DNA from: CAYMDJ01 sp964537525
GTDB lineage: Archaea > Aenigmatarchaeota > Aenigmatarchaeia > QMZP01
NCBI GenBank assembly: GCA_964537525.1
Contig: CAZIAB010000021.1
Coordinates: forward strand, 1 to 13,951
Length of the DNA: 13,951 nucleotides
Direction: 5' to 3'
Part shown: positions 12,881 to 13,951 of the stretch, one piece after another
Position numbering within the stretch: the first letter of the stretch is position 1
Layout: every line of letters begins with the position of its first letter
Translations under genes and position numbers: made by a program
The notes under the pieces: generated by a model
Databases searched by the model: none
What the model saw: only the letters and a program-made list of their open reading frames with translations
What the model was told of the DNA's origin: nothing

Positions 12881-12922
12881 ATGGACTCTCGCCCGCCACA
12901 ACTCCATTATCCCCAGGGTAGC

Positions 12923-13747
12923 TTATCCAGACGGGGTAGCTTTCAATAATAATTTGATTCTTTTTGTTTTCAATGGGTTTAAGAAAATGAATTTATTGTA
13001 GAAATTTTCTATGTTTTCCTTGCCACATATTGGTAATAGATGATTCGAGATTTTTGCAGATTTAATATCAAAGCTTTCTAATACCTTTTTAATAAATTCC
13101 AAAGAATCTCTATCATTTTGTGTAAAATCAATACGACATTTCTTAGTTGTGTGTGGCACATGACCTTCAGCATCAAAAAAACCTTCAATATATGCTTTCT
13201 GAAGATGTAAAGGAGCGGTTTCTATAATTTCTGGCACACCTTTATGAATACACCCGTTAAAGAGTATGCTCAAAAAATGGTACAATGGTTTAGATGATAT
13301 ATCCAAATAAGCACAATTAATTTTTTTCTGTTGTCTCAGATGCATTTTGATTTCAAAGAGATTTTCAAAAATATTCTCGATGTTTCTTATCCAAGTTGCA
13401 TCTGAAGAGTCATAAAGTCTGATAAAATGCTTACCTCCTGAATATATAAGACTACCATCTCTCATTGCTCCTAACAAATATGCTAAATCTTTATTGAATG
13501 TTGTTGGGATTTTTATTTTCGAATGCGCAGAGCCTCTTCCGGATTTAATGTATATTACATATTTTAATAAATTTCTGTTTTTATCGAAGATTAATTCTAA
13601 AGGGAAGGAATTCAATCTTCTCCATTTATAAACCCGTCTACGATATACAGAAATTTCTTTTATATATTCAGGTTCAAGCTCTACACGAATTTCAAGATTT
13701 AGCATTTTTTCAAAGATTTTTTCTTTGCTGAAATTTTGAAATTTCAT
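12923..13747 (-). CDS. LAGLIDADG homing endonuclease (intron A)
   Basis: A 274-residue endonuclease with motif 1 LAYLLGAMRDGSL (88-100, D97) and motif 2 AYIEGFFDAEGHV (185-197, E194), so a two-motif monomer with mixed Asp/Glu active sites. Residues 1-85 form an extra basic N-terminal region (YIKEISVYRRRVYKWRR) that may add DNA contacts. It is much more AT-rich than the flanking rRNA, as expected for a recently acquired invader. No SD is seen before the ATG; a weak TTAGATAAG lies about 29 nt upstream. The TAA stop straddles the 3' splice site: T is the last intron base and AA begins the exon. Confidence 0.88.
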   Translation of the reverse strand: MKFQNFSKEKIFEKMLNLEIRVELEPEYIKEISVYRRRVYKWRRLNSFPLELIFDKNRNLLKYVIYIKSGRGSAHSKIKIPTTFNKDLAYLLGAMRDGSLIYSGGKHFIRLYDSSDATWIRNIENIFENLFEIKMHLRQQKKINCAYLDISSKPLYHFLSILFNGCIHKGVPEIIETAPLHLQKAYIEGFFDAEGHVPHTTKKCRIDFTQNDRDSLEFIKKVLESFDIKSAKISNHLLPICGKENIENFYNKFIFLNPLKTKRIKLLLKATPSG

Positions 13748-13845
13748 GTTTTTATTGTTAGGGAGGCAGGCTTATCTAACTTTCGCGTCCGAAGACCGAA
13801 AGGAAGAATATGCCTGCCGAATTGTTGTTTGAAAACTACCCCATT
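12925..13845 (-). other. 23S intron A (921 nt) with HEG
   Basis: BHB intron at about E. coli 2433/2434, just 5' of the peptidyl-transferase strand. The central helix is TCAG (13851-13848) with CTGG (12930-12927); the bulges are AAA (13847-13845) and ATA (12926-12924). The intron helix is about 14 bp, ATGGGGTAGTTTTC with GAAAGCTACCCCGT, containing two wobble pairs. Cleavage after the second bulge base gives GTCAGAAAAGCTACCC, the usual archaeal exon sequence. The register could shift by one nucleotide. It carries the AT-rich endonuclease gene and, near its 5' end, a UUCG-capped hairpin. Confidence 0.87.
13765..13818 (-). other. UUCG-capped hairpin near the 5' end of intron A
   Basis: GGCAGGC and GCCTGCC (7 bp; 13765-13771 with 13812-13818) enclose an internal loop, then CTTTCG/CGAAAG, then GTC/GAC capped by UUCG on the minus strand. 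The layered stem lies between the 5' splice site and the endonuclease start, in otherwise AT-rich intron. It is likely a stable RNA element helping the intron fold or shielding the splice region from translation. Confidence 0.6.
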
Positions 13846-13951
13846 TTCTGACAAACCTGGCCCCCAATTAATGAGGCACAGGGGGTCGCTAGACCACACT
13901 TTCGTGTCAGGATGCCTTGTTGTGAAACATCCTGTCAGGCTTCCTTATGCT

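Larger units (their letters stand above)
11520..13951 (-). rRNA. 23S rRNA, 3' part, split by four introns
   Basis: The 3' portion of a large-subunit rRNA gene continues past the right edge. Exons are 13846-13951, 12881-12924 (44 nt), 12644-12749 (106 nt), 12598-12612 (15 nt), and about 11520-11895. Landmarks on minus are CTACCCTGGGGATAA (peptidyl-transferase strand), GTCCAT+ATCGACCCCG (H89 loop), the GTGTTC A-loop at H92, AGCTGGG+TTAAGTAC and CCAGTACGGTC around H93, the sarcin-ricin sequence AGTACGAAAGGAACAGG, and GACGGGCTTATAGAACCGGGG near the 3' end. After intron removal the exons match E. coli 2434-2610 in length without gaps. The 3' end is approximate (plus or minus 15 nt). No 5S, 16S or tRNA gene is visible next to it. 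Confidence 0.96.

Noticed and set aside
11896..13845. Group I or group II self-splicing introns
   Set aside because: No group I core (P, Q, R, S) or group II domain V was seen, and the BHB junctions explain all four insertions.

Overview
The window is archaeal and most likely comes from a DPANN lineage close to Micrarchaeota (ARMAN-like). Evidence for Archaea: the ribosomal L44e, S27e, aIF2-alpha gene order; an archaeal histone; a GINS subunit beside the small primase subunit; TATA boxes about 25 nt upstream of leaderless starts; and bulge-helix-bulge (BHB) introns in 23S rRNA. The DPANN placement is inference, resting on the primase, in which a PriS domain is fused to a PriL-type four-cysteine C-terminal domain, and on the dense rRNA introns.

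Layout: (1) 1-1660, minus strand: a translation operon rpl44e, rps27e, aIF2-alpha, with a repeated hairpin-plus-leader element in its two intercistronic gaps and a possible SRP54 start running off the left edge. (2) 1690-3453, plus: a Kef-type cation/H+ antiporter with an RCK domain. (3) 3462-5321, minus: GINS and the fused primase, a replication pair. (4) 5419-7477, plus: a B12-type radical SAM protein of lower GC and an orotate-phosphoribosyltransferase-like protein. (5) 7467-9720, minus: a small CxxC protein interrupted by an in-frame TAG, a histone, and a TadC/TadB pair. (6) 9764-10870, minus: cysteine synthase preceded by a structured leader that encodes a 15-residue peptide with eight cysteines. 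(7) 10873-11463, minus: two small membrane proteins. (8) about 11520 to the right edge, minus: the 3' part of a 23S rRNA gene.

Three results stand out. First, the cysteine synthase gene has a polycysteine leader ORF with its own TATA box and Shine-Dalgarno (SD) site, inside a three-way RNA junction; this looks like a ribosome-based cysteine sensor, which I do not know to be described in Archaea. Second, the 23S gene has four introns inside about 170 nt of mature peptidyl-transferase-region sequence: 921 nt with a homing endonuclease gene (HEG), 131 nt structured without an ORF, a 31-nt mini-intron, and 702 nt with an HEG. Each has a BHB with two 3-nt bulges, and removal restores an ungapped match to conventional 23S. 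One exon is only 15 nt. Third, the hairpin/leader element ahead of rps27e and aIF2-alpha places both start codons at exactly the same distance and corrects the aIF2-alpha start.

E. coli rRNA numbers and family assignments come from memory and reading; no alignment or database search was run.
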